A stretch of 64,000 nt of DNA from Paralcaligenes sp. KSB-10. Lineage in GTDB: Bacteria > Pseudomonadota > Gammaproteobacteria > Burkholderiales > Burkholderiaceae_B. The notes beneath the pieces are model-generated. The model was given only the letters and a program-made list of their open reading frames with translations, was not told the DNA's origin and searched no databases. Positions within the stretch are counted from its first letter, which is position 1. Every line of letters begins with the position of its first letter. The stretch lies in contig NZ_CP089848.1 in NCBI RefSeq assembly GCF_021266465.1, positions 1,922,001 through 1,986,000 of the forward strand, written 5' to 3'. Of this stretch, positions 9,419 to 16,587 are shown one piece after another. The position numbers and the translations under genes were made by a program.

Positions 9419-9449
9419 GCCTCGCTCGACACACTCGTGCGAGGCTTTT
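9419..9449 (+). terminator. second, weaker terminator-like hairpin after tauABC
   Basis: GCCTCGC (9419-9425) pairs with GCGAGGC (9439-9445) across a 13-nt loop and is followed by TTTT. It lies 10 bp after the strong terminator and may act as a backup. The rest of the gap to tauR at 9601 contains no evident gene. Confidence 0.5.
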
Positions 9450-9600
9450 AAATGCCCGCCTATCCACCAAGGCGCATCGATTGTTCAGAAGGCAAGAGGA
9501 GATTCCCCCATATTCTGGTATTGTATGAAGCGCTATCCTGTCGGGCGGATTTATACCGTTCGGACGGAGTCCGATTCACTCATGGAGGACACTACGCATC

Positions 9601-11124
9601 ATGCCGCAGCCAGTTGCGTCCAGGCAACCCGTTTTATGGGCTTCGCTATTCGAGCGTGTGAGCGATCCGAACCTCAGCCTGCAGGGTCGCATCCGTCAAA
9701 TGCTGGTATCGGCGATCCTGTCGGGGCATTTGCCGCCAGGCATGTCAGTGCCCTCCAGCCGCCTGCTGTCGGACAAGCTTGGCATAGCCCGAAATACCGT
9801 GGTTTTTGCCTACCAGCAACTCGTCTCCGAGGGCTATCTGGTTTCACGAGAGCGTAGCGGCCATTTCGTCGCCGACGATGTCATGAGCGGACGCCTGGCA
9901 CTATCCTCGTCTTCAGAACCGCAGACTCAAGCTGAAACGCCCAGGCGCGCCTCCTGGGGCAAGCGTCTCAGTTTTCATCCCTCGCATCAACGCAACATCG
10001 TCAAGCCCGCCGACTGGCAGAAACTTCCCTATCCCTTTGTCTACGCACAATTCGACGCCTCTCAATTTCCCACGGCCGAATGGAGGGAGTGCTGCACCAA
10101 GGCACTGTCGGTACTCGATATCCGCAGCTGGGCTCCCGATCTGATCAGCAACGACGATTCGGCACTCATTGAAGAAATCCGCACTCAAGTCCTGCCACGA
10201 CGTGGCGTTTGGGCGGAAAAAGAAGAAATTGTGGTTACAGTGGGCGCTCAGCACGCGCTGTACCTGCTGGCCGATCTGCTTGTACAGAAACATTCAGTCG
10301 TAGGCATGGAAGACCCTGGCTATCCCGACGCGCGCAATATCTTCATACACAGAACCGAACGTTTGTTGCCGCTGCCCATCGACGAGCAGGGTTTGTGCAT
10401 TACCCCTCAGCTGCTCGACTGCGACTACCTGTTCGTCACTCCCAGCCATCAATGCCCGACCACGGTTACGTTACCGCTGGCACGGCGCGAAGCATTGCTT
10501 GCCATGGCGGACGAGGCCGACAGCATTATTATCGAAGACGATTACGAAACGGAAAACCGCTATGACAACAAGCCGACCCCGGCACTCAAGAGCCTGGACA
10601 AGAACGGCCGCGTCATCTACGTGGGCAGCCTGTCGAAAAGCTTCGCGCCAGGCTTGCGCATCGGCTACATTGTTGCACCCAAGGAGCTGACCTACGAATT
10701 GCGTGCCTTGCGCCGTTTGATGCTGCGCCATCCCTCGGCGTACATTCAACGCGCATTCGCCCTGTTTATTTCACTTGGCCACCACCATGCCCTTTTGCGC
10801 CGGCTATCCGTGATTTATCAGGAACGCTCTCACGTCCTGACCGAAGCGCTGAGCACCCATTTGCCTGAATTCGAGCACATTCCGCTCAGCGGCGGCTCCT
10901 GGTGCTGGGTCAAGGCCCCTTCGCACGTCGACACGCAGGAGCTGGCCAATCATGCCGTGACGCAGGGAGTGTTTATCGAACCCGGCCATGTCTTCTTCCA
11001 CAATGCCCTGCATGGCAAGCATAACTATATGCGCCTGGGCTTCAGCGCCATCGACAGCAAGCACATTGCGCCCGGAATCGAACGGCTCGGCAAGGTGTAC
11101 CGTCAGTTATATCCCAGCCCCTGA
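9601..11124 (+). CDS. tauR: MocR-type transcriptional regulator of taurine catabolism
   Basis: The 507-residue protein fuses an N-terminal GntR-type winged helix (about 15-95; SSRLLSDKLGIARNTV is the recognition region) to a fold-type I aminotransferase-like domain. The PLP lysine is K346 in GSLSKSFAPGLRIGY, and D313/D314 in EDDYETENRY belong to the cofactor pocket. In TauR of Rhodobacter the pair senses taurine through PLP and activates taurine genes. Here it lies between tauABC and tauXY-xsc-pta, and CTGGAC repeats of the TauR type occur before tauA. The start at 9601 sits 12 bases after GGAGG (9584-9588), a long spacing. It is on the same strand as tauABC but behind two terminators, so it has its own promoter. 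GabR-like function is an alternative but less fitting. Confidence 0.85.
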   Translation: MPQPVASRQPVLWASLFERVSDPNLSLQGRIRQMLVSAILSGHLPPGMSVPSSRLLSDKLGIARNTVVFAYQQLVSEGYLVSRERSGHFVADDVMSGRLALSSSSEPQTQAETPRRASWGKRLSFHPSHQRNIVKPADWQKLPYPFVYAQFDASQFPTAEWRECCTKALSVLDIRSWAPDLISNDDSALIEEIRTQVLPRRGVWAEKEEIVVTVGAQHALYLLADLLVQKHSVVGMEDPGYPDARNIFIHRTERLLPLPIDEQGLCITPQLLDCDYLFVTPSHQCPTTVTLPLARREALLAMADEADSIIIEDDYETENRYDNKPTPALKSLDKNGRVIYVGSLSKSFAPGLRIGYIVAPKELTYELRALRRLMLRHPSAYIQRAFALFISLGHHHALLRRLSVIYQERSHVLTEALSTHLPEFEHIPLSGGSWCWVKAPSHVDTQELANHAVTQGVFIEPGHVFFHNALHGKHNYMRLGFSAIDSKHIAPGIERLGKVYRQLYPSP

Positions 11125-11142
11125 GCCGAGCCCATTGGGCCA

Positions 11143-11225
11143 GGGTGGGCACGAGGCCCACCCCTGCAAAACACGAAAATGCCGCCCAATCAAAACATGG
11201 AAACACCGCCCGATCCGTCGGGCGG
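11143..11225. terminator. two hairpins between convergent tauR and tauY
   Basis: CAGGGTGGGC (11143-11152) pairs with a GCCCACCCCTG arm just after it, with one bulge. CCGCCCGA (11206-11213) pairs with TCGGGCGG (11218-11225) across TCCG. Neither has a clean T run. They sit in the 134-bp gap between the two converging genes, where transcription from both sides should stop, so a terminator role is plausible but weak. Confidence 0.35.
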
Positions 11226-11258
11226 CCCTCGTGGCCGCACGCCGCCATGCCTGTCGAT

Positions 11259-12662
11259 TTACAGATGCTCGTCGCGCAGATAATAATATTTATAGAGCAT
11301 GGCCTGCCCCAGGCGACGGAACGGCGCAAACAGGTGGCCTGGCAAAGGCGAATTGTAAATCGGCAGGTTCCACTGATCCCCGCCCTTGCCCATGATGCGT
11401 TCGGCCAGCCGGCGTCCGGCATGAGACGAAAAGGAAACGCCATTGCCGCCATAGCCAAATGCATAGAATATTTGCTCTTTGGGGTCCGGCTGAGTAATAC
11501 GCGGCATCATGTCGTGACTGACATCGACCCAGCCCCACCAGGAATAGGCAATGGGGATATTGCGCAGGCTGGGAAACTTCCGGTACAAGCCCTCCTTCAG
11601 CAATTCCAGATGACGGGGGTTCTTTGCATCGGCACCCGTTACGGCGCTACGGCTGCCAATTTGCATCGAGCCGTCAGGCAACAGGCGATAATAAAAACGC
11701 AAGGTCCGGGTATCGGTAACAAACGTGGTGCTCTTGAGGCCGGCCTGAGCGCGCTCGTCGGCAGTCAGCGGGCGCGTCACCATAGAATTCGACAAGATCG
11801 GCATGATCTTGCCGCTCAGGCTTTTGTGCAGCCCTTGCGGTGTATAGCCGCCGGTTGCAACCGCCACGCGCCGGGCGCGGACGATGCCACCGGGCGTGCG
11901 TAAATGATGCACTCCATTGATCGTTTCCCAGCCCAGGACCGGGCTGGAGGGATGAATCTTCACCCCCAAGGCCCGCGCCTTGCGTATGTAGCCGAAAGCC
12001 AGCTTGAGGGGATGAATGCCCACACCATCGGGCTCATGCAATGCCCCCATGGCCTCTTGATCGGCAATGTAGTTCTCATGCAGCTCGGCGCGCGACAGCA
12101 TACGCGTGTTATAGCCGAATACCTCTTTCATGACCCGCGCTTCATTCTCAAGAAAAGGCATCTTCTTGGCACGATGCGCGGTATACAAATGGCCACCCGG
12201 CTGGGCGTCGCAATCGATGGTTGCCACCATGCTTTTCCAGTATTCGAACCCGCCGCGGATTTCAGCATCGAGCCGTTTGGCAGTATCCAGGCCCCAGCGC
12301 TGTATCCATTGCGAACGATACAGGCGACCCGAAGCGTTCTGCCCCTGGCCGCCGTTACGGCTGGTACAGCCCCAGGCGGTTCGATTGGCTTCGAGCACAA
12401 TCGCCTTGACGCCATGTTCCTGGGCCAGGTTCAGTGCGGTAGCCAGACCCGTAAACCCCGACCCGACAATCACCACATCGGCATCCACATCGGACTGGAT
12501 GGGGCCATCGTCTTCAGGAGGGGTGCCCGCCGTGCCGACCCAGTAGGTCGGCGCATAAGCCTGCCCCTGGCCCGTTCGGGAAACCAGAGGATCATACAAA
12601 GGATCGTAGGCACTGTACGGCCCTGGATTAGTGCCGTTAACAACTTCGGGACTGGCAGCCAT
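11259..12662 (-). CDS. tauY: FAD-dependent amine oxidoreductase, probable taurine dehydrogenase large subunit
   Basis: The 467-residue protein belongs to the glycine/D-amino-acid oxidase (DAO) family. The dinucleotide-binding motif VVIVGSGFTGLATAL lies near residue 63, and the FAD motif with a TSRNGGQ stretch follows near 100; the C-terminal FAYGYGGNGVSFSSHAGR-type loop is near 405. There is no signal peptide. Taurine dehydrogenase TauXY of Paracoccus and Rhodobacter pairs such a flavoprotein with a small subunit and passes electrons from taurine to cytochrome c, releasing sulfoacetaldehyde and ammonium. Here the small-subunit candidate lies directly upstream and xsc is divergent, which is why I prefer TauY over gamma-glutamylputrescine oxidase, its close relative. 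A GGAG lies six bases before the ATG. Biochemical identity remains inferred from context. Confidence 0.75.
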   Translation of the reverse strand: MAASPEVVNGTNPGPYSAYDPLYDPLVSRTGQGQAYAPTYWVGTAGTPPEDDGPIQSDVDADVVIVGSGFTGLATALNLAQEHGVKAIVLEANRTAWGCTSRNGGQGQNASGRLYRSQWIQRWGLDTAKRLDAEIRGGFEYWKSMVATIDCDAQPGGHLYTAHRAKKMPFLENEARVMKEVFGYNTRMLSRAELHENYIADQEAMGALHEPDGVGIHPLKLAFGYIRKARALGVKIHPSSPVLGWETINGVHHLRTPGGIVRARRVAVATGGYTPQGLHKSLSGKIMPILSNSMVTRPLTADERAQAGLKSTTFVTDTRTLRFYYRLLPDGSMQIGSRSAVTGADAKNPRHLELLKEGLYRKFPSLRNIPIAYSWWGWVDVSHDMMPRITQPDPKEQIFYAFGYGGNGVSFSSHAGRRLAERIMGKGGDQWNLPIYNSPLPGHLFAPFRRLGQAMLYKYYYLRDEHL

Positions 12663-12736
12663 GGTGACTCCGCTGATGGGTTTTGAGTAACGTTATTGCG
12701 CGATTTCGCCGCGCCGATTGCGATAAAAGCCAGGCC

Positions 12737-13129
12737 TCAGACCTTCGCCGGAATCGGCGGCCGATTTTTTCGGAACGCATTCTTGCGCAAGATTTTCCCA
12801 TCGCGGAACACAATCAGATCGACCATATTGGCCTCTATGCGCGCGCCATCGGCCGCCGTGCCTGTAAACGTGGATTCCATGACCCCCTGATCGCCCTTCA
12901 CCCATACTTTGGCATTCAGCCATTGGGCATCGGGAATCGTTTGCCACGCGGCTTCGAAAGCCTTGCGCACCGCCGCCGGGCCATCATGCCGCGCGCCGTA
13001 GACTTCCGGGCCGGCCACGGTTTCAAATACACAATCGTTATGCATGCACGCCATCAGCGCATCGATATCGTGCCGGTTCCACGCGTCGCCGAATTTTTCC
13101 AGAACGCGCATCAGAGCTTCGTCGGACAT
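12737..13129 (-). CDS. tauX: SnoaL/NTF2-like protein, probable taurine dehydrogenase small subunit
   Basis: From ATG 13129, eight bases after AGGAG (13138-13142), the protein has 130 residues. A longer frame starting at 13162 lacks a ribosome-binding site. The sequence is a cone-like SnoaL/NTF2 fold: an N-terminal helix ending in AWNRHDIDALMACM, the conserved H-D-C-V-F-E-T, and a C-terminal sheet ending in VFRDGKILRKNAF. The small subunit of taurine dehydrogenase, TauX, is as far as I know annotated with this fold. The gene precedes tauY by 74 bp on the same strand and is divergent from xsc, so a subunit or accessory role in taurine oxidation is the best reading. A free-standing SnoaL-like protein of unknown function is the alternative. 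Confidence 0.7.
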   Translation of the reverse strand: MSDEALMRVLEKFGDAWNRHDIDALMACMHNDCVFETVAGPEVYGARHDGPAAVRKAFEAAWQTIPDAQWLNAKVWVKGDQGVMESTFTGTAADGARIEANMVDLIVFRDGKILRKNAFRKNRPPIPAKV

Positions 13130-13435
13130 TGTGTTATCTCCTGGTGGTTTATTTATGTTCAAGCGGAAAATCGCATTTCAATGTTGCTAAGTTAGGAGAT
13201 CGCGGATTTCGGGTCTAGATCCAGAGGCAACGTTTCGCATGCGCCAGTTCGTCTGTTTTGCATAAGCCGCGACCCAGGGTATTGACATGCCCGCGCCTCA
13301 AAGCTCAAGATTGATTGCGCCCGGGCCGCTTTGACAATACGGGCGCCACGGAAAAATCAGAATATGGGCGCCTGGTCCAAAAATCAGATGGAAACATTCA
13401 AACGATACAAAACGTTCCGAATTTAATTATTTCTA

Positions 13436-13464
13436 TTGACTTTTAAAAACAAAGCTCATAAAGT
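13436..13464 (+). promoter_or_regulatory. candidate sigma-70 promoter for xsc
   Basis: TTGACT (13436-13441, five of six to TTGACA) and TAAAGT (13459-13464, four of six to TATAAT) are separated by exactly 17 bp. It points towards xsc, whose ATG lies 105 bp further on, leaving an untranslated leader of about 100 nt that would include the inverted repeat at 13472-13512. Confidence 0.5.
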
Positions 13465-13471
13465 CTCTAAA

Positions 13472-13512
13472 AATATTAAATATTGGAATAAATCATACCA
13501 ATATCAAATATT
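13472..13512. promoter_or_regulatory. 15-bp imperfect inverted repeat in the xsc leader
   Basis: AATATTAAATATTGG (13472-13486) and CCAATATCAAATATT (13498-13512) are complementary at 13 of 15 positions with an 11-nt spacer. The position just after the candidate -10 suits an operator or a leader RNA hairpin. Its sequence does not look like the CTGGAC box, so it may belong to a regulator other than TauR. Confidence 0.5.
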
Positions 13513-13569
13513 TTATTTTACGGATCCTTAGCTAAAAGGCCGGATCACCCCACCACAGGAAGAGATCAA

Positions 13570-15366
13570 ATGAGCGCCACCACCCCTACCTCAACCTCCG
13601 GCCCACAGAAAATGACGCCGTCCGAGGCTTTTGTTGAAACCCTGGCCGCCAACGGCGTGACCGACATGTTTGGCATCATGGGCTCCGCCTTCATGGATGC
13701 CATGGACATATTCGCCCCAGCCGGCATCCGGCTGATCCCCGTCGTGCACGAACAAGGCGCGGGTCACATGGCCGACGGCTATGCCCGAGTCAGCGGCCGC
13801 CACGGCGTAGTCATCGGACAAAACGGCCCGGGGATCAGCAACTGCGTTACAGCCATTGCCGCCGCCTACTGGGCCCACTCGCCCGTTGTGATCGTCACAC
13901 CCGAAGCCGGCACCATGGGCATAGGGCTGGGCGGCTTCCAGGAGGCCAAGCAGCTCCCGATGTTCCAGGAATTCACTAAATATCAGGGCCACGTTACCCA
14001 TCCAGCCCGCATGGCCGAATACACGGCACGCTGCTTCGACCGCGCCCAGTCCGAAATGGGCCCCACGCAGTTGAACATTCCGCGCGATTATTTCTACGGC
14101 GAAATCAAGGCTGAAATCCCGCAGCCGCAACGGCTGGACCGGGGCGCGGGCGGCGAAAACAGCCTGAACGAAGCGGCCGAGCTTCTGGCCAACGCCAAAT
14201 TTCCCGTCATTATTTCGGGCGGCGGTGTCGTGATGGCCGATGGCGTCGAGGAATGCAAGGCCTTGGCCGAGCGCCTGGGCGCACCTGTGGTCAACAGCTA
14301 TCTGCATAACGACTCCTTCCCCGCCAGCCACCCCCTCTGGTGCGGCCCGCTGGGCTACCAGGGATCCAAGGCAGCCATGAAGCTCATCGCCAAGGCCGAT
14401 GTCGTCCTGGCGCTGGGCTCGCGCCTCGGACCTTTCGGCACCCTGCCTCAGCACGGCATGGACTATTGGCCGAAAGAAGCCAAGATCATCCAGGTCGATG
14501 CCGACAACAAGATGCTCGGCCTGGTCAAGAAAATATCGGTCGGCATCTGCGGCGACGCCAAAGCGGCCGCCGTCGCGCTGACACAGCGTTTAAGCAACAA
14601 GACCCTGGCCAGCGATGCGACCAAGGCATCGCGCGCCAAGGAAATCCAGGCCGAAAAAGCCGCATGGGAAAAAGAGCTGGATGAATGGACTCATGAAAAA
14701 GATCCCTTCAGCCTCGACATGATCGAGGAGCAAAGCAAGGAGCCCGGCAATTATCTGCATCCACGCCAGGTGTTGCGCGAACTCGAAAAGGCCATGCCGC
14801 CCGACGTCATGGTTTCGACCGATATCGGCAATATCAACTCGGTTTCCAACAGCTATCTGCGTTTCGAAAAACCACGCAGCTTTTTTGCCGCCATGAGCTG
14901 GGGCAATTGCGGATACGCTTTCCCGACCATTATCGGAGCCAAAGTCGCCGCGCCCCATCGCCCTGCCGTGTCGTATGCCGGCGACGGAGCCTGGGGTATG
15001 AGCCTGATGGAAACCATGACTTGCGTGCGCCACAATATTCCTGTGACGGCGGTGGTATTCCATAACCGCCAATGGGGCGCCGAGAAGAAAAACCAGGTCG
15101 ACTTCTATAACCGCCGTTTCGTGGCGGGCGAGCTCGACAACCAAAGCTTTGCCGGAATTGCCAAGGCCATGGGTGCCGAAGGCATTGTGGTCGACAAGCT
15201 GGAAGATGTCGGCCCTGCGCTTAAAAAAGCAATCGATCTGCAGATGAATCACGGCAAGACCACTATCGTCGAGATCATGTGCACACGCGAACTGGGTGAT
15301 CCGTTCCGGCGTGACGCCCTGTCCAAGCCCGTACGCCTGCTCGATAAGTACAAGGATTACGTTTAA
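13570..15366 (+). CDS. xsc: sulfoacetaldehyde acetyltransferase
   Basis: The 598-residue thiamine-diphosphate enzyme is a typical full-length Xsc. The N-terminal domain carries E61 in VVHEQGAGHMADGYAR, the glutamate that activates the cofactor; the C-terminal domain carries the ThDP motif GDGAWGMSLMETM ending at NRQWGAEKKNQ near residue 510. The stretch EAGTMGIGLGGFQEAKQ is characteristic of Xsc as opposed to acetolactate synthase. It converts sulfoacetaldehyde and phosphate to acetyl phosphate and sulfite in the cytoplasm. The start is at ATG 13570 after AGGAAGAG. It stands divergent from tauXY, which makes its substrate, and upstream of pta, which uses its product. Confidence 0.97.
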   Translation: MSATTPTSTSGPQKMTPSEAFVETLAANGVTDMFGIMGSAFMDAMDIFAPAGIRLIPVVHEQGAGHMADGYARVSGRHGVVIGQNGPGISNCVTAIAAAYWAHSPVVIVTPEAGTMGIGLGGFQEAKQLPMFQEFTKYQGHVTHPARMAEYTARCFDRAQSEMGPTQLNIPRDYFYGEIKAEIPQPQRLDRGAGGENSLNEAAELLANAKFPVIISGGGVVMADGVEECKALAERLGAPVVNSYLHNDSFPASHPLWCGPLGYQGSKAAMKLIAKADVVLALGSRLGPFGTLPQHGMDYWPKEAKIIQVDADNKMLGLVKKISVGICGDAKAAAVALTQRLSNKTLASDATKASRAKEIQAEKAAWEKELDEWTHEKDPFSLDMIEEQSKEPGNYLHPRQVLRELEKAMPPDVMVSTDIGNINSVSNSYLRFEKPRSFFAAMSWGNCGYAFPTIIGAKVAAPHRPAVSYAGDGAWGMSLMETMTCVRHNIPVTAVVFHNRQWGAEKKNQVDFYNRRFVAGELDNQSFAGIAKAMGAEGIVVDKLEDVGPALKKAIDLQMNHGKTTIVEIMCTRELGDPFRRDALSKPVRLLDKYKDYV

Positions 15367-15453
15367 GGCAGCTTTACATGGAATTCTCTATCCAACGTCG
15401 ATCTCATTTTCGCTGCGTTGATCGACGAGAGGGTTCCATTTTTTCATGAGCCC

Positions 15454-15486
15454 GCCCTGAGCGCCGGCAAATCCGGCGCTCAGGGC
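15454..15486. other. perfect 14-bp hairpin between xsc and pta
   Basis: GCCCTGAGCGCCGG (15454-15467) pairs without mismatch with CCGGCGCTCAGGGC (15473-15486) across a five-base CAAAT loop. No T run follows. A weaker pair CGTCGATC/GATCGACG lies just upstream (15396-15403, 15420-15427). The structure could slow polymerase, protect the 3' end of xsc mRNA, or separate xsc from pta expression. Confidence 0.6.
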
Positions 15487-15570
15487 CTGCTCCCGCATTC
15501 AGGCCCGTGCCTTCTCTATAAGGGGCGCGGGCATTTTCTCAAGAACCGGCTGTTGATGGAGCTCACGGTC

Positions 15571-16587
15571 ATGAATGTCCTGGATCGCATATTGGATCGG
15601 GCCCGCCTGTCGCCCCAGTGCATTGTGCTTTGCGAAGGCGAAGACCTGCGCGTACTTCAGGCGGCCGCGCGAGCCGACGGCGACCGGACCGCCCGGATAA
15701 AAATGGTCGGCAACCGGGCCGCCATCACGGCGCTGGCTGCGGCGCATAACGTTGATCTTGGCCAGATCGAGCTGATCGAACCGGGCAGTTCGCCGCTGTT
15801 GCCGGAAATCACTCAGGCTTTGCTGGAACTGCGGCACAAGCGCGGCATGACACAGGAACAGGCAGGGAAAGCGGCCCTGGAACCACTGACCTTTGCGGCG
15901 CTCATGGTGCGCCTGGGCCATGCCGACGGCTCGGTGGCCGGAGCCGCGCATACCACTGCCGACGTCGTGCGCAACGCAATTCAATTGATAGGCGCAAAAG
16001 CCGATGCAAAGCTGGTATCGAGCTTTTTCATCATGCTGCGCGAAGAACCTTTTCATGCAACGACAAACGCCATGATTTTTTCCGATTGCGGCCTGGTCAT
16101 CAACCCGAACGAACAGGAGTTGGCGGAAATCGCGCTCGCCGCCGCCGACAGCGCCCGGCGATTGCTGGATACAGAGCCCAAGGTGGCCATGCTTTCGTTT
16201 TCGACCCACGGCAGCGCACACCATCATGATGTCCAGAAAGTCAGTCATGCAACGGCTCTGGTCCGGGAGCGCGCTCCGTCCTTGGCAATCGATGGCGAGG
16301 TGCAACTCGATGCGGCGATCGTGCCGGAAATCGCTGCCCGAAAGATACCCGACTCAAGGATCAACGGACAGGCCAATGTATTGATTTTCCCCAATCTGGA
16401 TGCAGCCAATATTGGCTACAAGCTGACCGAAAGGCTGGGCCATGCCACAGCCATAGGCCCACTGCTGCAGGGGCTGAACAAGCCCGCCAATGATCTGTCG
16501 CGCGGCTGTAGCGCGAACGACGTCTATAACGTGATCGCCGTAACCAGCGTACAGGCGCAAACGGCTAACGCCGATGGCGACCGCTGA
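15571..16587 (+). CDS. pta: phosphate acetyltransferase
   Basis: I take ATG 15571 (nine bases after GGAG at 15558-15561) as the start, giving 338 residues beginning MNVLDRILDRA; the open frame extends back to 15418 but that part does not resemble the family. The protein is the short PTA_PTB type without the N-terminal regulatory domain. Recognisable stretches include LPEGEDLR-like CEGEDLRVLQAA, the VAGAAHTTADVVRNAIQLIG loop near residue 130, and SFSTHGSA near 210. It converts acetyl phosphate and CoA to acetyl-CoA. Position after xsc is typical of taurine and sulfonate degraders. Its last 23 bp overlap the end of the convergent cobT-like gene. Confidence 0.94.
   Translation: MNVLDRILDRARLSPQCIVLCEGEDLRVLQAAARADGDRTARIKMVGNRAAITALAAAHNVDLGQIELIEPGSSPLLPEITQALLELRHKRGMTQEQAGKAALEPLTFAALMVRLGHADGSVAGAAHTTADVVRNAIQLIGAKADAKLVSSFFIMLREEPFHATTNAMIFSDCGLVINPNEQELAEIALAAADSARRLLDTEPKVAMLSFSTHGSAHHHDVQKVSHATALVRERAPSLAIDGEVQLDAAIVPEIAARKIPDSRINGQANVLIFPNLDAANIGYKLTERLGHATAIGPLLQGLNKPANDLSRGCSANDVYNVIAVTSVQAQTANADGDR

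Larger units (their letters stand above)
13130..13569. promoter_or_regulatory. 440-bp divergent tauX/xsc control region
   Basis: No gene is visible here. The half near tauX is GC-rich and carries CTAGATCCAG (13215-13224), which on the tauX strand reads CTGGATCTAG, close to the TauR-type CTGGACYTAA box. The half near xsc drops sharply in GC between about 13420 and 13520. It contains an xsc promoter candidate (13436-13464) and a long inverted repeat (13472-13512), both listed separately. CTGGTCCAAA at 13372-13381 is another imperfect box-like match. Confidence 0.5.
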
